A stretch of 64,000 nucleotides of DNA. Source: Intrasporangium_A sp051961875. GTDB taxonomy: Bacteria; Actinomycetota; Actinomycetes; Actinomycetales; Dermatophilaceae. How positions within the stretch are numbered: position 1 is the first letter of the stretch; every line of letters starts with the position of its first letter. The notes below the pieces were generated by a model. The model saw only the letters and a list, made by a program, of their open reading frames with translations. It did not search any database and was not told the DNA's origin. The position numbers and the translations under genes are program-made. The stretch lies in assembly GCF_051961875.1 (NCBI RefSeq), contig NZ_JBQCCV010000249.1, positions 1 to 64,000 on the forward strand. Reading direction: 5' to 3'. Positions 15,965-24,640 of the stretch are shown piece by piece.

Positions 15965-18679
15965 TCAGACGTCGAGAGCGAGTGCAGTCAGCTCGGCACG
16001 CGATGACACACCGAGCTTGCTGAACACGTTGCGCAGGTGGAAGTCGATGGTGCGCGGGCTCACGAAGAGGCGCGCTGCCGCGTCCCGGTTGGACAGGCCC
16101 TGGCGCACGAGGCCGGCGACCTGTCGCTCCTGGGCGGTCAGGTCGGTCGCGGTCGACACGTCCCGGCGCCGGGCCGTCTCCCCGGATGCGCGCAGCTCCT
16201 GGGCGGCGCGTTCGGCCCAGGGCCTCGCGCCCAGCTCCTCGAAGAGCGCCAGGGCGGTCCGCAGGTGCTCGCGCGCGTCGACCCGTCGCCGCGCCCGGCG
16301 CAGCCACTCACCGAACGCCAGCTCGGTGCGGGCGCGGTCCGGCAGCCGTGGGGAGTCGGCATGGGCGGCGAGGGCGAGCGCGAAATGCGGCTCGGCCTCC
16401 GCCCCCTCCGCGAGCAGGGCGTTGCCGTGCTCTACGACGGCGATCGAGGCCGGGGTCCGCACGCCCTCCGCGAACGGGACCAGCTCGTCTAGCCAGGTGC
16501 GGACCATGTCGAGACGGCCAGCACGCACCGCGGTGTCGAAGAGGTCCAGGGCCGCCATCCGGCGCACCGACGGCTCACGGAGCTGCTCGAGGCTGAGCAG
16601 TGCCGTCGCCGGCTGGGCCGCCGCCCGAAGCCCCGCCGTCCAGTGGGTGAGGTCGACGACGAGGCCGTCGGTGATGCCGATCCGGTGCTGGGCACGGATC
16701 TCTGCGACCTCGGTGAGGTGCTGCTCGGCCGTGTCGTCCCCGCGCAGGGCCGCGACGAGTGCCAGCTCAGCTGTCGGGAGTGCGGTCATACCGAGATGCC
16801 CGGTGCTGGCGGCGAGCGGCAGGGCTTCGGCGGCGGCCGAGGCGGCCCTCGACCAGGAGCCGGTGGCGACCTGCGTGTGGAAACCGCGGGTGAGGGCGTG
16901 CTCGATCATCGTCAGCGCGCCCGCGCGCTGGGCAGCCGTCAGCTGCTCCTCGTGCAGGCGCAGGGCGTGGTCGTCGTCGTCGATCAGCAGCGCGGCAACC
17001 GCCAGGTTGGGCTGCAGCACGTGATCGTCGACGGGAGCCGCGTCGGTGAGCTCGAAGGCGCGCCGGAAGGACGCCGAGGCCGCTGCCCACTCTGCGCGGG
17101 CGACCGCGACGAACCCCTGGAGCAGCTCGTGGGCCGCATGGGCCTCAAGCGGGGCTGCCGCGTCGGGCGGCGCCACGAGGTCCACGGGCTCGACCTGCCG
17201 TGCTGAGCGCGCCCCGAAGGCGGCCAGCGAAGAGGCCAGCATCGCCAGCTGCGTGGCCATGGCCGGATCCACGCCCCGGGCGACCTCGGCGGCCTGGAGG
17301 ATGAGGTCGTAGCCGTCGTTCAGGGAGCGCGTGTTCCAGGCGATCTGCCCCTGGAGGGTCAGCAGGCGCGTGCGCAGCTGCGGATCAGCCGCATGAGCCG
17401 CGGCTGCGGTCGCGAGCGCCGTGGCCCGAGAGGGGTGGGCTCCCAGCCAGGCCGAGGATGCGGCCAGGTAGAGGCGACGGGCGCGTGCGTCTCCCCCGGC
17501 GGTGAGCTCGGCGGCTCGTGCCCAGGCGGCCGCGGCGGCCTCGTGACCACCTCGGGAGGCGGCCCGCTCGGCGACGCCGTCCAGCTCGAGGCAGACCTGC
17601 TCGTCGGGCCGGTCGACGGCCGCAGCCAGGTGCCAGGCCCGTCGATCGGGGTCGTCATGCAGCGCGTCGGCGAGCGAACGGTGGGCAGCTCGGCGCTCCG
17701 CGCTGGTCGCCGCGCCGTAGACGCTGGAGCGCACGAGGGGGTGGTAGAGGTGGATCTCCTCGCCGGCGAGGCTCAGCAGGCCGCTCCGCTCGACCACGTC
17801 GAGGGCGTCCTCCCCCGCTACGAGCCGTTCGGCGGCGTCCCGGACGACCGTGACTCGTCCGGTGTCATCGGCAACGGCCACCAGCAGGAGGCGTTGCGCG
17901 GGCTGGGGCAGGCGCCGGTAACGGTCCAGGAACGCTCGCTCGACACCGTCGGTCAGTGGCAGGGGCGTGGGCAGCGGAGCCAGACCGGTCAGCTGCTCGC
18001 CGGTCAGTGACTGGGACAGCTCGACGAGCGCCAGGGGGTTGCCACCCGTGGCCGCGACCAGCTGGTCACGCACCCCGGGGTCGACCTCGCGCGTACCACC
18101 GGCCGCGAGGAGCAGCTCGGCGTCCCGTCCGGAGACGGCACCGAGTGTCACGGAGTGCAGGTCGGGTGCCTCGAACCGGCGGACGTCGCCCTCACGTGCC
18201 GCCAGCAGCATCGCGACCCGTTCGGTCTGGAGCCGACGCGCGACGAACAAGAGGGCGGCCGCCGAGGCGTCATCGAGCCACTGGGCGTCGTCGACCACGA
18301 CCAGCACCGGGGCGCCCTCGGCGGCGTCCGCCAGCAGGCTCAGTGTCCCGAGGAAGGTCAGGAACCGGTCGCCGTCGCCGGACACCTCCCCCAGAGCGGC
18401 GCGCAGCGCGGCCTGTTGCGGAGCCGGGAGTGCATCGAGACCGACACGCAGCGGCCACAGCAGTCGCTGCAACGCCGCGAACGCCAACGGCGACTCCGAC
18501 TCCACACCTGACGTCCGCAGCACAGTGACACCGGCCAGGTCGGCCACCGTCTCGGCAAGCAGGGTCGACTTGCCGGACCCCGCTACGCCCCGGACGACCA
18601 CGGCGCCACCGTTCCCTGCGCGAGCAGCCTCCAGGAGCCTCGCGATCGCCGCCCGTTCGCGGTCCCGGCCCGTCAGCAC
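15965..18679 (-). CDS. LAL-type LuxR-family transcriptional activator with AAA ATPase
   Basis: A 904-residue STAND-type regulator. Walker A GVAGSGKST lies at 31-39, followed by Walker B VLVVVDDAQWLDD, a long helical tetratricopeptide-like middle, and a C-terminal LuxR helix-turn-helix at about 847-904 (LTAQERQVAGLVRQGLSNRD...). The GTG start giving VLTGRDRERAAI was chosen because it places the NTPase at the extreme N-terminus, as in MalT-like LALs. It is divergent from the MFS gene. Four CCGGCG direct-repeat promoters flank this gene; LAL proteins such as MalT bind direct repeats, so it is the best candidate regulator of these promoters. Confidence 0.88.
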   Translation of the reverse strand: MLTGRDRERAAIARLLEAARAGNGGAVVVRGVAGSGKSTLLAETVADLAGVTVLRTSGVESESPLAFAALQRLLWPLRVGLDALPAPQQAALRAALGEVSGDGDRFLTFLGTLSLLADAAEGAPVLVVVDDAQWLDDASAAALLFVARRLQTERVAMLLAAREGDVRRFEAPDLHSVTLGAVSGRDAELLLAAGGTREVDPGVRDQLVAATGGNPLALVELSQSLTGEQLTGLAPLPTPLPLTDGVERAFLDRYRRLPQPAQRLLLVAVADDTGRVTVVRDAAERLVAGEDALDVVERSGLLSLAGEEIHLYHPLVRSSVYGAATSAERRAAHRSLADALHDDPDRRAWHLAAAVDRPDEQVCLELDGVAERAASRGGHEAAAAAWARAAELTAGGDARARRLYLAASSAWLGAHPSRATALATAAAAHAADPQLRTRLLTLQGQIAWNTRSLNDGYDLILQAAEVARGVDPAMATQLAMLASSLAAFGARSARQVEPVDLVAPPDAAAPLEAHAAHELLQGFVAVARAEWAAASASFRRAFELTDAAPVDDHVLQPNLAVAALLIDDDDHALRLHEEQLTAAQRAGALTMIEHALTRGFHTQVATGSWSRAASAAAEALPLAASTGHLGMTALPTAELALVAALRGDDTAEQHLTEVAEIRAQHRIGITDGLVVDLTHWTAGLRAAAQPATALLSLEQLREPSVRRMAALDLFDTAVRAGRLDMVRTWLDELVPFAEGVRTPASIAVVEHGNALLAEGAEAEPHFALALAAHADSPRLPDRARTELAFGEWLRRARRRVDAREHLRTALALFEELGARPWAERAAQELRASGETARRRDVSTATDLTAQERQVAGLVRQGLSNRDAAARLFVSPRTIDFHLRNVFSKLGVSSRAELTALALDV

Positions 18680-18715
18680 GGGCCGATGGTACCGACGGCT
18701 GACCCGGGCGGAGCC

Positions 18716-18764
18716 GAACCCGGCGAAATCACCGGCGTGAGCGTGTCCCTCCTCCGGCCAACCT
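18716..18764 (+). promoter_or_regulatory. LAL-regulon motif promoter B
   Basis: CCGGCG (18720-18725), AAATCA and CCGGCG (18732-18737) are followed by TGA. GTGAGC at 18737-18742, 16 bp and CAACCT at 18759-18764 make the -35/-10 pair. It is 32 bp upstream of the MFS start codon. Confidence 0.7.
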
Positions 18765-18796
18765 GACAGTCGTCCGAACCAGCTGAAGGAGAAGCA

Positions 18797-20275
18797 ATGA
18801 CACCTCACACCAACGAGGGCCCGACGGCCACTCACCACGGCGCCGCCCACACCCCTGTCCCACACCTTGAGGCGGCGGACGGACCACGACGCTCGTGGAG
18901 CGTCTTCGGCCTGATGATCGCCGCCCAGTTCATGGTCATCCTCGACGTCTCCGTGGTGAACGTCGCGCTGCCCTCGATCAGCCGCGGTCTGCACCTGTCC
19001 GCGGACCAGTACCAGTGGGCCGTGAGCGCCTACGTCCTGCTTTCCGGAGGCCTGCTCCTGCTTGGCGGCCGGATCGCCGACCTGCTCGAGCGCCGCGGCG
19101 CCTTCCTGGCTGGCCTGGGCCTGTTCACGGCGGCATCCCTGACCAGCGGCCTTGCCCAGGGCCCGCTCGCCCTGATCCTCTCTCGGGCCGGCCAGGGCGC
19201 CGGGGCCGCCCTGCTCACGCCGGCCGCGCTCTCCATCATCATGACGACGTATGCCGGCCGGCAGCGTCAGACCGCCCTGGCCGTCTGGGGCACCGTCGGC
19301 AGTCTCGGCATCGCCGCGGGTGTCCTCCTCGGTGGAGCGCTCACTAGCGCTCTCGGCTGGCGAGCGGTGTTCTTCATCAACGTCCCCATCGGGATCGCCG
19401 TCGCCGCCGGCACGCTGCGCCTGGTGCCACAGGGCGAGGCGCAACCGCGCGCGATCCGCCGGCTCGACGCCCCGGGAGCGGCGACGTTGGTGGGCGGGCT
19501 GCTGCTGCTCGTGTTCGGTATCGAGGCCACCGGCACTGCCGGGTGGGCCGCTCCGCGCACGTGGGTCTGCCTCATCCTGGCGGCGGTCCTGCTCGCCGGC
19601 TTCGCGCTGCGTGAGAAGCGTGCGGACAACCCGCTCGTGCCGCCGAGCACGTGGCGCATCCGGTCGCTCGTCTCCGCCTCGGCCGTGATGGCCGGTGTCA
19701 CCGGCGTCGTGGTCGGCGCGATCTTCCTGACCTCCCTCTACCTGCAGACGGTCGTCGGCTCCTCCGCGCTCGTCGCCGGCCTGCAGTTCCTGCCGCTCGC
19801 CGCCGCGATCACCGTGGCCGCCTCGGTCGCGTCCAAGCTCGTCGGGCCGCTCGGCGCCCGCACCCTCATCCTCGGCGGCCTCGTCGTGATGGCCGCAGGC
19901 GTCCTGCTGCTCGCATCGAGGGCAGGCGGCACCTCCTACGTCACGGATGTACTTCCCGGGTTCCTGCTCGTCGGCGCGGGCGTCGGACCGATGTTCGTGG
20001 CCATCGCGGTCGCCGCGATGAGCGACGTATCCCGAGAGAAGTCCGGGCTCGCCTCCGGCCTCATGATGACCGGCCACGAGATCGGCGCCGCCCTGGGCGT
20101 TGCCGCGCTGACCGCCGTGGCCGGGGACCTTGCAACCTCCGCCGGGTTGATCGACGGCTACGCCCGTGCCTTCACCGCGACCGCCGGCGTCCTTGCCGGC
20201 CTGTTCCTGCTGACCGTGCTCGCCGTCCCCGCCGCCAAGCCCGGGACGACACACGTACGCGCGCACGGCCACTGA
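18797..20275 (+). CDS. MFS drug exporter, DHA2 (14-TM) family
   Basis: A 492-residue multidrug efflux permease with about 14 hydrophobic helices. Family motifs are LDVSVVNVALPSI in helix 1, GGRIADLLERRG (motif A) after helix 2, and GVLLGGALTSALGWRAVFFI in helices 5-6 (motif C and the W-R-x-x-F-x-I signature). The N-terminal 30 residues are soluble and His/Thr-rich. The substrate is unknown; DHA2 proteins of this type export cationic drugs or antibiotics. It stands alone downstream of motif promoter B, divergent from the LAL gene, the usual arrangement of an exporter and its regulator. Confidence 0.92.
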   Translation: MTPHTNEGPTATHHGAAHTPVPHLEAADGPRRSWSVFGLMIAAQFMVILDVSVVNVALPSISRGLHLSADQYQWAVSAYVLLSGGLLLLGGRIADLLERRGAFLAGLGLFTAASLTSGLAQGPLALILSRAGQGAGAALLTPAALSIIMTTYAGRQRQTALAVWGTVGSLGIAAGVLLGGALTSALGWRAVFFINVPIGIAVAAGTLRLVPQGEAQPRAIRRLDAPGAATLVGGLLLLVFGIEATGTAGWAAPRTWVCLILAAVLLAGFALREKRADNPLVPPSTWRIRSLVSASAVMAGVTGVVVGAIFLTSLYLQTVVGSSALVAGLQFLPLAAAITVAASVASKLVGPLGARTLILGGLVVMAAGVLLLASRAGGTSYVTDVLPGFLLVGAGVGPMFVAIAVAAMSDVSREKSGLASGLMMTGHEIGAALGVAALTAVAGDLATSAGLIDGYARAFTATAGVLAGLFLLTVLAVPAAKPGTTHVRAHGH

Positions 20276-20290
20276 CCCCAGTGCCGCAAG

Positions 20291-20338
20291 GAACTGGCGA
20301 TTTCCCCGGCGTGATGCACCGCCCTCCCCGGCGACGCT
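20291..20338 (+). promoter_or_regulatory. LAL-regulon motif promoter C
   Basis: CTGGCG (20294-20299), ATTTCC and CCGGCG (20306-20311) are followed by TGA. GTGATG at 20311-20316, a 16-bp spacer and GACGCT at 20333-20338 complete it. The first repeat has one change from consensus. It leads into the HMA-protein and ABC-exporter genes. Confidence 0.65.
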
Positions 20339-20381
20339 GATCCCACCAAACAGCAACCACCATCTCTCACAAGGAGTTCAC

Positions 20382-20615
20382 ATGCTCTCCGGCACCCCCC
20401 ACACCTTCATCGGCTCCACCACGTTCACCGTCAGCGGCATGACCTGCGGCCACTGCGAGCGAGCGGTCACGGAGGAGATCGGCGCCGTCACCGGCGTCGG
20501 ATCCGTGATCGTCGACCTGGCCACCGGGGCAGTCACCGTCACCGCCACCGAACCCGTCGACCGCGCCGATGTCGCGGCTGCGGTCGCCGAGGCCGGCTAC
20601 ACCCTGCTCCCCTGA
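20382..20615 (+). CDS. HMA-domain copper-chaperone-like protein (CopZ-like)
   Basis: A 77-residue single ferredoxin-like heavy-metal-associated domain. The metal motif GMTCGHC is at about 19-25, followed by the VDLATGAVTVTATEPVD strand and a terminal GYTLLP. It would bind Cu(I) and deliver it to a P-type ATPase such as the one encoded at 24641-27922. AAGGAG upstream gives a clear ribosome-binding site. It is the first gene after motif promoter C. Confidence 0.92.
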   Translation: MLSGTPHTFIGSTTFTVSGMTCGHCERAVTEEIGAVTGVGSVIVDLATGAVTVTATEPVDRADVAAAVAEAGYTLLP

Positions 20616-20702
20616 CCCTCGCACCCGGCCGCGGCCGACACCTTGCGCCGCCGCCACGCCCACCACCCCACACCATCCCAGCCCTTGAAAGGACAGACCG
20701 TC

Positions 20703-20852
20703 ATGACCACCTTGCGCGAGTACGAGATGCGGGCCCGGCAGCAGGAGCTGCTACGGGCGGCCCACAAGGCTCGTCGGCACCGCCGTGACCGGCCGACCCA
20801 GACACACCGCCCCCTCTCCCGGCGCCTCCGGCGCACCCGCCCGACGACCTGA
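20703..20852 (+). CDS. Small basic protein, unknown
   Basis: A 49-residue, very Arg-rich protein beginning MTTLREYEMRARQQELLRAA, with a ribosome-binding site (AAAGGA) upstream. The first half looks like an amphipathic helix and the second half is a basic tail. No family recognised. It lies between the CopZ-like gene and the ABC exporter on the same strand. Similar short Arg-rich proteins are common in actinobacteria. Confidence 0.5.
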   Translation: MTTLREYEMRARQQELLRAAHKARRHRRDRPTQTHRPLSRRLRRTRPTT

Positions 20853-20865
20853 CCACCCACCCCCG

Positions 20866-20904
20866 GGGTCGGGCCGCTGCGGAGCCCCCGCCGCGGCCCG
20901 ACCC
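20866..20904 (+). terminator. Intercistronic hairpin before the ABC exporter
   Basis: A perfect 12-bp inverted repeat has arms at 20866-20877 and 20893-20904 with a 15-nt loop. No T-run follows, and it ends only 17 nt before the ABC ATPase start, so it may act as an attenuator or mRNA-stability element rather than a full terminator. Confidence 0.5.
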
Positions 20905-20921
20905 GAACTCAAGGAGAGATC

Positions 20922-21713
20922 ATGACTTCCACTCCAACCGCTCCGCCCCGGATGCAGCCGGCGGCCACGTCCAGCACGTCGATCGCGGCCCGCGCCGTCG
21001 ACGTGGTCAAGACCTACGGGGCCGGCGAGGCCGCCGTCCGCGCCCTCGACTGCGCCACGGTGTCCATCCCCAGGGGTCGGTTCACCGCAGTGATGGGCCC
21101 GTCCGGCTCCGGCAAGTCCACCCTGGTCCACGCCCTCGCGGGACTGGACCAGATCGACTCGGGCCGCGTCCTGCTCGGCGAGACCGATCTCAGCACGCTG
21201 ACCGAGCGCGAGCGCACCATCCTGCGCCGCGAGCGCGTCGGCTTCGTGTTCCAGGCATTCAACCTCCTGCCGGCCTTGACGGCCCGCGAGAACATCGCCC
21301 TGCCACTGACGTTGGCCGGGAAGCGCCCCGACCCGGCCTGGGAGGCTGCGCTGGTCGACATGCTGGGCCTCGGCTCACGCCTGGGTCACCGCCCGGCGCA
21401 GCTCTCCGGTGGGCAGCAGCAACGGGTTGCCGTGGGTCGCGCGCTCATCGCCCGGCCCGAGCTCGTGTTCGCCGACGAGCCGACCGGAAACCTCGACTCG
21501 CGCGCGGGTGCCGCCTTGCTGGCCTTCATGCGGGACGCGACCCGCTCGCTGGCCCAGACGATCGTCATGGTCACCCACGACCCGGTCGCCGCGTCCTACG
21601 CCGACCGCGTGGTCTTCCTCGCCGACGGCCGGATCGTCAGCGAGCTGATCGACCCGACGCCCGAGACCGTGCTCGCGAGCATGGCTCGGCTCGACGGCCC
21701 AGACGGGGCGTGA
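20922..21713 (+). CDS. ABC transporter ATP-binding protein (MacB/LolD type)
   Basis: A 263-residue ABC ATPase. It has Walker A GPSGSGKST near 63, signature LSGGQQQRVAVGRAL near 162, Walker B LVFADEPTGNLDS near 182 and the H-loop VTHDP near 211. The TGNLDS and ERTILRRERVGFVFQ segments are typical of the LolD/MacB/FtsE group that partners FtsX-fold permeases. A ribosome-binding site (AAGGAGAG) precedes the ATG. The permease gene starts at its stop codon. Confidence 0.93.
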   Translation: MTSTPTAPPRMQPAATSSTSIAARAVDVVKTYGAGEAAVRALDCATVSIPRGRFTAVMGPSGSGKSTLVHALAGLDQIDSGRVLLGETDLSTLTERERTILRRERVGFVFQAFNLLPALTARENIALPLTLAGKRPDPAWEAALVDMLGLGSRLGHRPAQLSGGQQQRVAVGRALIARPELVFADEPTGNLDSRAGAALLAFMRDATRSLAQTIVMVTHDPVAASYADRVVFLADGRIVSELIDPTPETVLASMARLDGPDGA

Positions 21714-24247
21714 TGACGATGTGGCACCTGACGCTGTCCAACCTGCTGGCACACCGCTCGCGCCTGGTTCTGACGTGGGTCGCGGTCGTGCTCGGCGTCG
21801 CGTTCGTCGCGGGGAGCCTGGTCCTCACCGACACCAGCACCCGAATGCTCGATGCCCAGTTCCGCACCGCGGCTGCCGGGGTGGACCTCACGGTCCGGTC
21901 AACGGCGGCCTTCGACGCCGCGATGGGCGTCGAGGTGCAGCGCGACCCGCTGCCGGCCTCCCTCGCCGACCGGGTCGACCACGTGGCCGGCGTCCAGCGG
22001 GTGCGGGCGGTCGCCTCGGGCTCCGCCCAGCTGCAGGTCCGCGATCAGCCCGTCGAGCCGAACGGGCCCACGCTGCTCGCCTCCTGGGGCACCGCACCCT
22101 TCACCGCCTACTCCCTCCGGCTGGGCCGGGACCCCCGTGGCGCGGACGAGGTCGTCATCGACGCCGCGACCGCCCGGGACCACAACATCGGTCTCGGGGA
22201 CGCCGTCACCGTGTCCGCCACCGAGAGCCGCAGGCTCCGCGTCGTCGGGCTGGCCGGCATCGGCGACCGGGACGGCCTTCCCAACACGGCCGTCGTCCTC
22301 GTCAACCTCCCGACCGCCCAGGCGCTGCTCGGGCTCGGTTCCCGACTCAGCTCCCTCGAGGTCCTCACTGCGGACGACGCCAGCGTCCCCGACGTTCGGG
22401 GCCGCCTGGCCGCCGAGCTGGGCCCGAAGTACGCGGTCACCAGCGGCCAGGACGCCGCGGCCGCCAGCGCCGACGCGGCGAAGCGCAGCATCGGCTACCT
22501 GCGGATCGTGCTCCTCGCCCTGGCGGCCGCCGGCCTCTTGGTCGGCGCGTTCCTCATCGCCAACACCTTCGGGATCGTGCTCACCCAACGAGCCGGTGAG
22601 CTCGCCCTGCTCCGCGCCGCCGGAGCGACGGGCCGCCAGGTGCTCGGCTCGGTGCTCGGCGAGGCCCTCCTCGTCGGCCTCACCGGCGCCGGCGGCGGGA
22701 CACTTCTCGGCATCGGGGCCGCCTACGGCCTGCGCGGCCTGGCGCAGAGCGCGGGCGTGGCGCTGCCGGGCGGCCCCTTGGCGGTCACCGGTCAGACCGT
22801 GGCCATCGCCCTCGGAGCCGGCGCCGGGGTCACGCTGCTGGCCGCACTCGGCCCCGCGCGCCGTGCCGCCCGGGTCGCACCCGTCGAGGCGATGCGCTCC
22901 GCCGGCCCGAGGCCGATGAGTGACCGTCGGGGACGCCGCCTCACCGGCTGGGTCCTGCTCGCTGTCGCCGTCGCGCTCCTGCTCGCCGGTGTCGTGGTAC
23001 GCAGTGTCGCCGTGGTCGGGTCCGGGGCGGCTCTCCTGCTGGCCGGGCTCGGCGCCCTGGGTCCGGTGCTGGTGCCCCGGCTGGCCCATTGGGTCGGCCA
23101 CCCCCTCGGCAGACTCGGGGTGCCCGCCCAGCTGGCCAGGGAGTCCATCGTCCGCAACCCGAGACGAACGGCTGCCACCACTCTGGCCCTGGCCCTCAGC
23201 CTGGCCCTGATCGGTTTCGTGGCGGTGCTGGGCAGCTCGGTCAAGGCGATCAGCGCAGCCGGCACCGAGACGATCACCGCGGACCTGCTCGTGCAGAGCA
23301 GCCGCGACGAGATGTTGGGAGGCCTCTCCCCCGAGGTCGCCAGGCGCGTCGCGGGCGTTCCGGAGGTCGCCACGACGTCACGCACCCGTTTCGGGCACTG
23401 GCTCGACCGCGGCATGACCAGCGCCCTGACGGCCGTCGACCCCGCAACGCTGCCGAAGGTCGCCAACGTCCGGATGATCTCCGGGACCTTCGCCGCGCTC
23501 GATGAGGGCGGTCTCGTGCTGGCAGAGAAGACCGCCAAGGAACGCGGTCTGGCAGTGGGCGACTCCCTCACCATGACCTTCCCTCGTGACGGCGACCAGC
23601 GGCTCCGGGTCGTCGGGGTGATGGCCGACGAGTCCGCCCAGGCGCTGTCCACCAACTACGTCATCTCGCTCCGCAGCTACGCGGCTCACTACAACGAGAA
23701 CGTGGATGCGACGGTGTACGTCTCGCTCGCTGACGGCGTCAACCCGGCCCCTGCCCGAGCGGCGCTGCGGGCCGCGGTGGCGGACTTTCCCAATGCGCAG
23801 ATCCGCGACCAGGCCGAAGCGGCCGCCGGGCGGGCCGCAGCCATCGAGCAGGTTCTTGGCCTGATCACCCTGCTCCTCGGGTTCGCGGTTCTCATCGCGT
23901 TGCTCGGCATCACCAACACGCTGGCGTTGTCGATCGTCGAGCGCACCCGTGAGATCGGCCTGTTGCGAGCGGTGGGGATGACCCGTCGGCAGCTGCGCGG
24001 CATGGTCCGTGCCGAGGCGGTCCTCGTTGCCGCCGTGGCCGCCGTCGGTGGCGTCGCCCTCGGGCTCGTCCTCGCCGCCTCGGTGCTCGTCGGCCTCGCC
24101 GCGGACACCACAGCGGTGGTGCAGGTGCCTGTCGCTCAGCTCCTCGGGGTGGCCGCCGTGGCCGTCCTCGGGGGCCTGACCGCGGGCCTGCTGCCTGCCC
24201 GTCGCGCCGCGCGGCTCGACGTCCTGACCGCGATCGCAACCCAGTAG
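21710..24247 (+). CDS. ABC transporter FtsX-like permease
   Basis: An 845-residue permease of the MacB/FtsX superfamily with two repeats. Each repeat has one N-terminal helix (about residues 15-37 and 490-512), a large extracytoplasmic domain, and a cluster of three helices (about 265-395 and 710-840). The N-terminal segment VVLGVAFVAGSLVLTD and ITNTLALSIVERTREIGLLR are family hallmarks. Starts at 21710 (GTG), 21713 or 21719 (ATG) are all possible and overlap the ATPase stop. Such proteins are mechanotransmitting exporters of drugs, lipids or peptides. Confidence 0.92.
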   Translation: MMTMWHLTLSNLLAHRSRLVLTWVAVVLGVAFVAGSLVLTDTSTRMLDAQFRTAAAGVDLTVRSTAAFDAAMGVEVQRDPLPASLADRVDHVAGVQRVRAVASGSAQLQVRDQPVEPNGPTLLASWGTAPFTAYSLRLGRDPRGADEVVIDAATARDHNIGLGDAVTVSATESRRLRVVGLAGIGDRDGLPNTAVVLVNLPTAQALLGLGSRLSSLEVLTADDASVPDVRGRLAAELGPKYAVTSGQDAAAASADAAKRSIGYLRIVLLALAAAGLLVGAFLIANTFGIVLTQRAGELALLRAAGATGRQVLGSVLGEALLVGLTGAGGGTLLGIGAAYGLRGLAQSAGVALPGGPLAVTGQTVAIALGAGAGVTLLAALGPARRAARVAPVEAMRSAGPRPMSDRRGRRLTGWVLLAVAVALLLAGVVVRSVAVVGSGAALLLAGLGALGPVLVPRLAHWVGHPLGRLGVPAQLARESIVRNPRRTAATTLALALSLALIGFVAVLGSSVKAISAAGTETITADLLVQSSRDEMLGGLSPEVARRVAGVPEVATTSRTRFGHWLDRGMTSALTAVDPATLPKVANVRMISGTFAALDEGGLVLAEKTAKERGLAVGDSLTMTFPRDGDQRLRVVGVMADESAQALSTNYVISLRSYAAHYNENVDATVYVSLADGVNPAPARAALRAAVADFPNAQIRDQAEAAAGRAAAIEQVLGLITLLLGFAVLIALLGITNTLALSIVERTREIGLLRAVGMTRRQLRGMVRAEAVLVAAVAAVGGVALGLVLAASVLVGLAADTTAVVQVPVAQLLGVAAVAVLGGLTAGLLPARRAARLDVLTAIATQ

Positions 24248-24254
24248 TGAGGGA

Positions 24255-24282
24255 GCGCCGGCCCGCGCGCCCGGGCCGGCGC
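24255..24282 (+). terminator. Hairpin terminator after the ABC permease
   Basis: A perfect 11-bp GC stem has arms at 24255-24265 and 24272-24282 with a 6-nt loop, starting 7 nt after the permease stop. It separates the ABC unit from motif promoter D, which begins immediately after it. No T-run. Confidence 0.6.
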
Positions 24283-24330
24283 AACCCGGCGGTTCCGCCG
24301 GTGTGAGCGACCCCTCCGGGCCGCCACCGT
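24282..24330 (+). promoter_or_regulatory. LAL-regulon motif promoter D
   Basis: CCGGCG (24286-24291), GTTCCG and CCGGTG (24298-24303) are followed by TGA. GTGAGC at 24303-24308, a 16-bp spacer and CACCGT at 24325-24330 complete it. It is 46 bp upstream of the HMA-like gene that precedes the copper ATPase. Confidence 0.68.
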
Positions 24331-24376
24331 GGTCCTCACCCACCCGAACTCCCCCGAGTCGACCAAGGAGCACGCC

Positions 24377-24610
24377 ATGAGCGCAGCCCACCCGGCAGCC
24401 GGTGTCACGACCGTCCACTACCGGATCACCGGCCACGCCTGCGATCGGTGCCGCGGCGCCTTGTTCAGCGAAGTCGGCAAGGTCGACGGGGTCCAGGCCG
24501 TCGCCGTCGACCTCACCACCGGGCGTCTGGCCGTCGACGCCACCGTCCCGGTCGATCACAAAGCGATCCGCGCCGCCATCTACGACGCCGGCCACGACCT
24601 CCAGCAGTAG
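24377..24610 (+). CDS. HMA-like small protein with variant metal site
   Basis: A 77-residue protein with the HMA fold pattern (VDGVQAVAVDLTTGRLAVDA). In place of MxCxxC it reads ITGHACDRCRG: the CxxC pair is kept but the usual Met-Thr is replaced by His-Ala. It should still bind a soft metal, perhaps with altered affinity. AAGGAG lies 6 nt upstream of the ATG. It is the first gene of the unit that continues with the copper ATPase 30 bp later. Confidence 0.82.
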   Translation: MSAAHPAAGVTTVHYRITGHACDRCRGALFSEVGKVDGVQAVAVDLTTGRLAVDATVPVDHKAIRAAIYDAGHDLQQ

Positions 24611-24640
24611 CCCCTCCGCTCACCCGTCCAGGAGCACATC

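Noticed and set aside
18680..20356. Upstream extension of the LAL regulator frame to about 1463 codons
   Set aside because: The extension runs antisense through the MFS gene and consists of Gly/Asp/Arg-rich shadow sequence; the LAL NTPase begins at the GTG at 18679.
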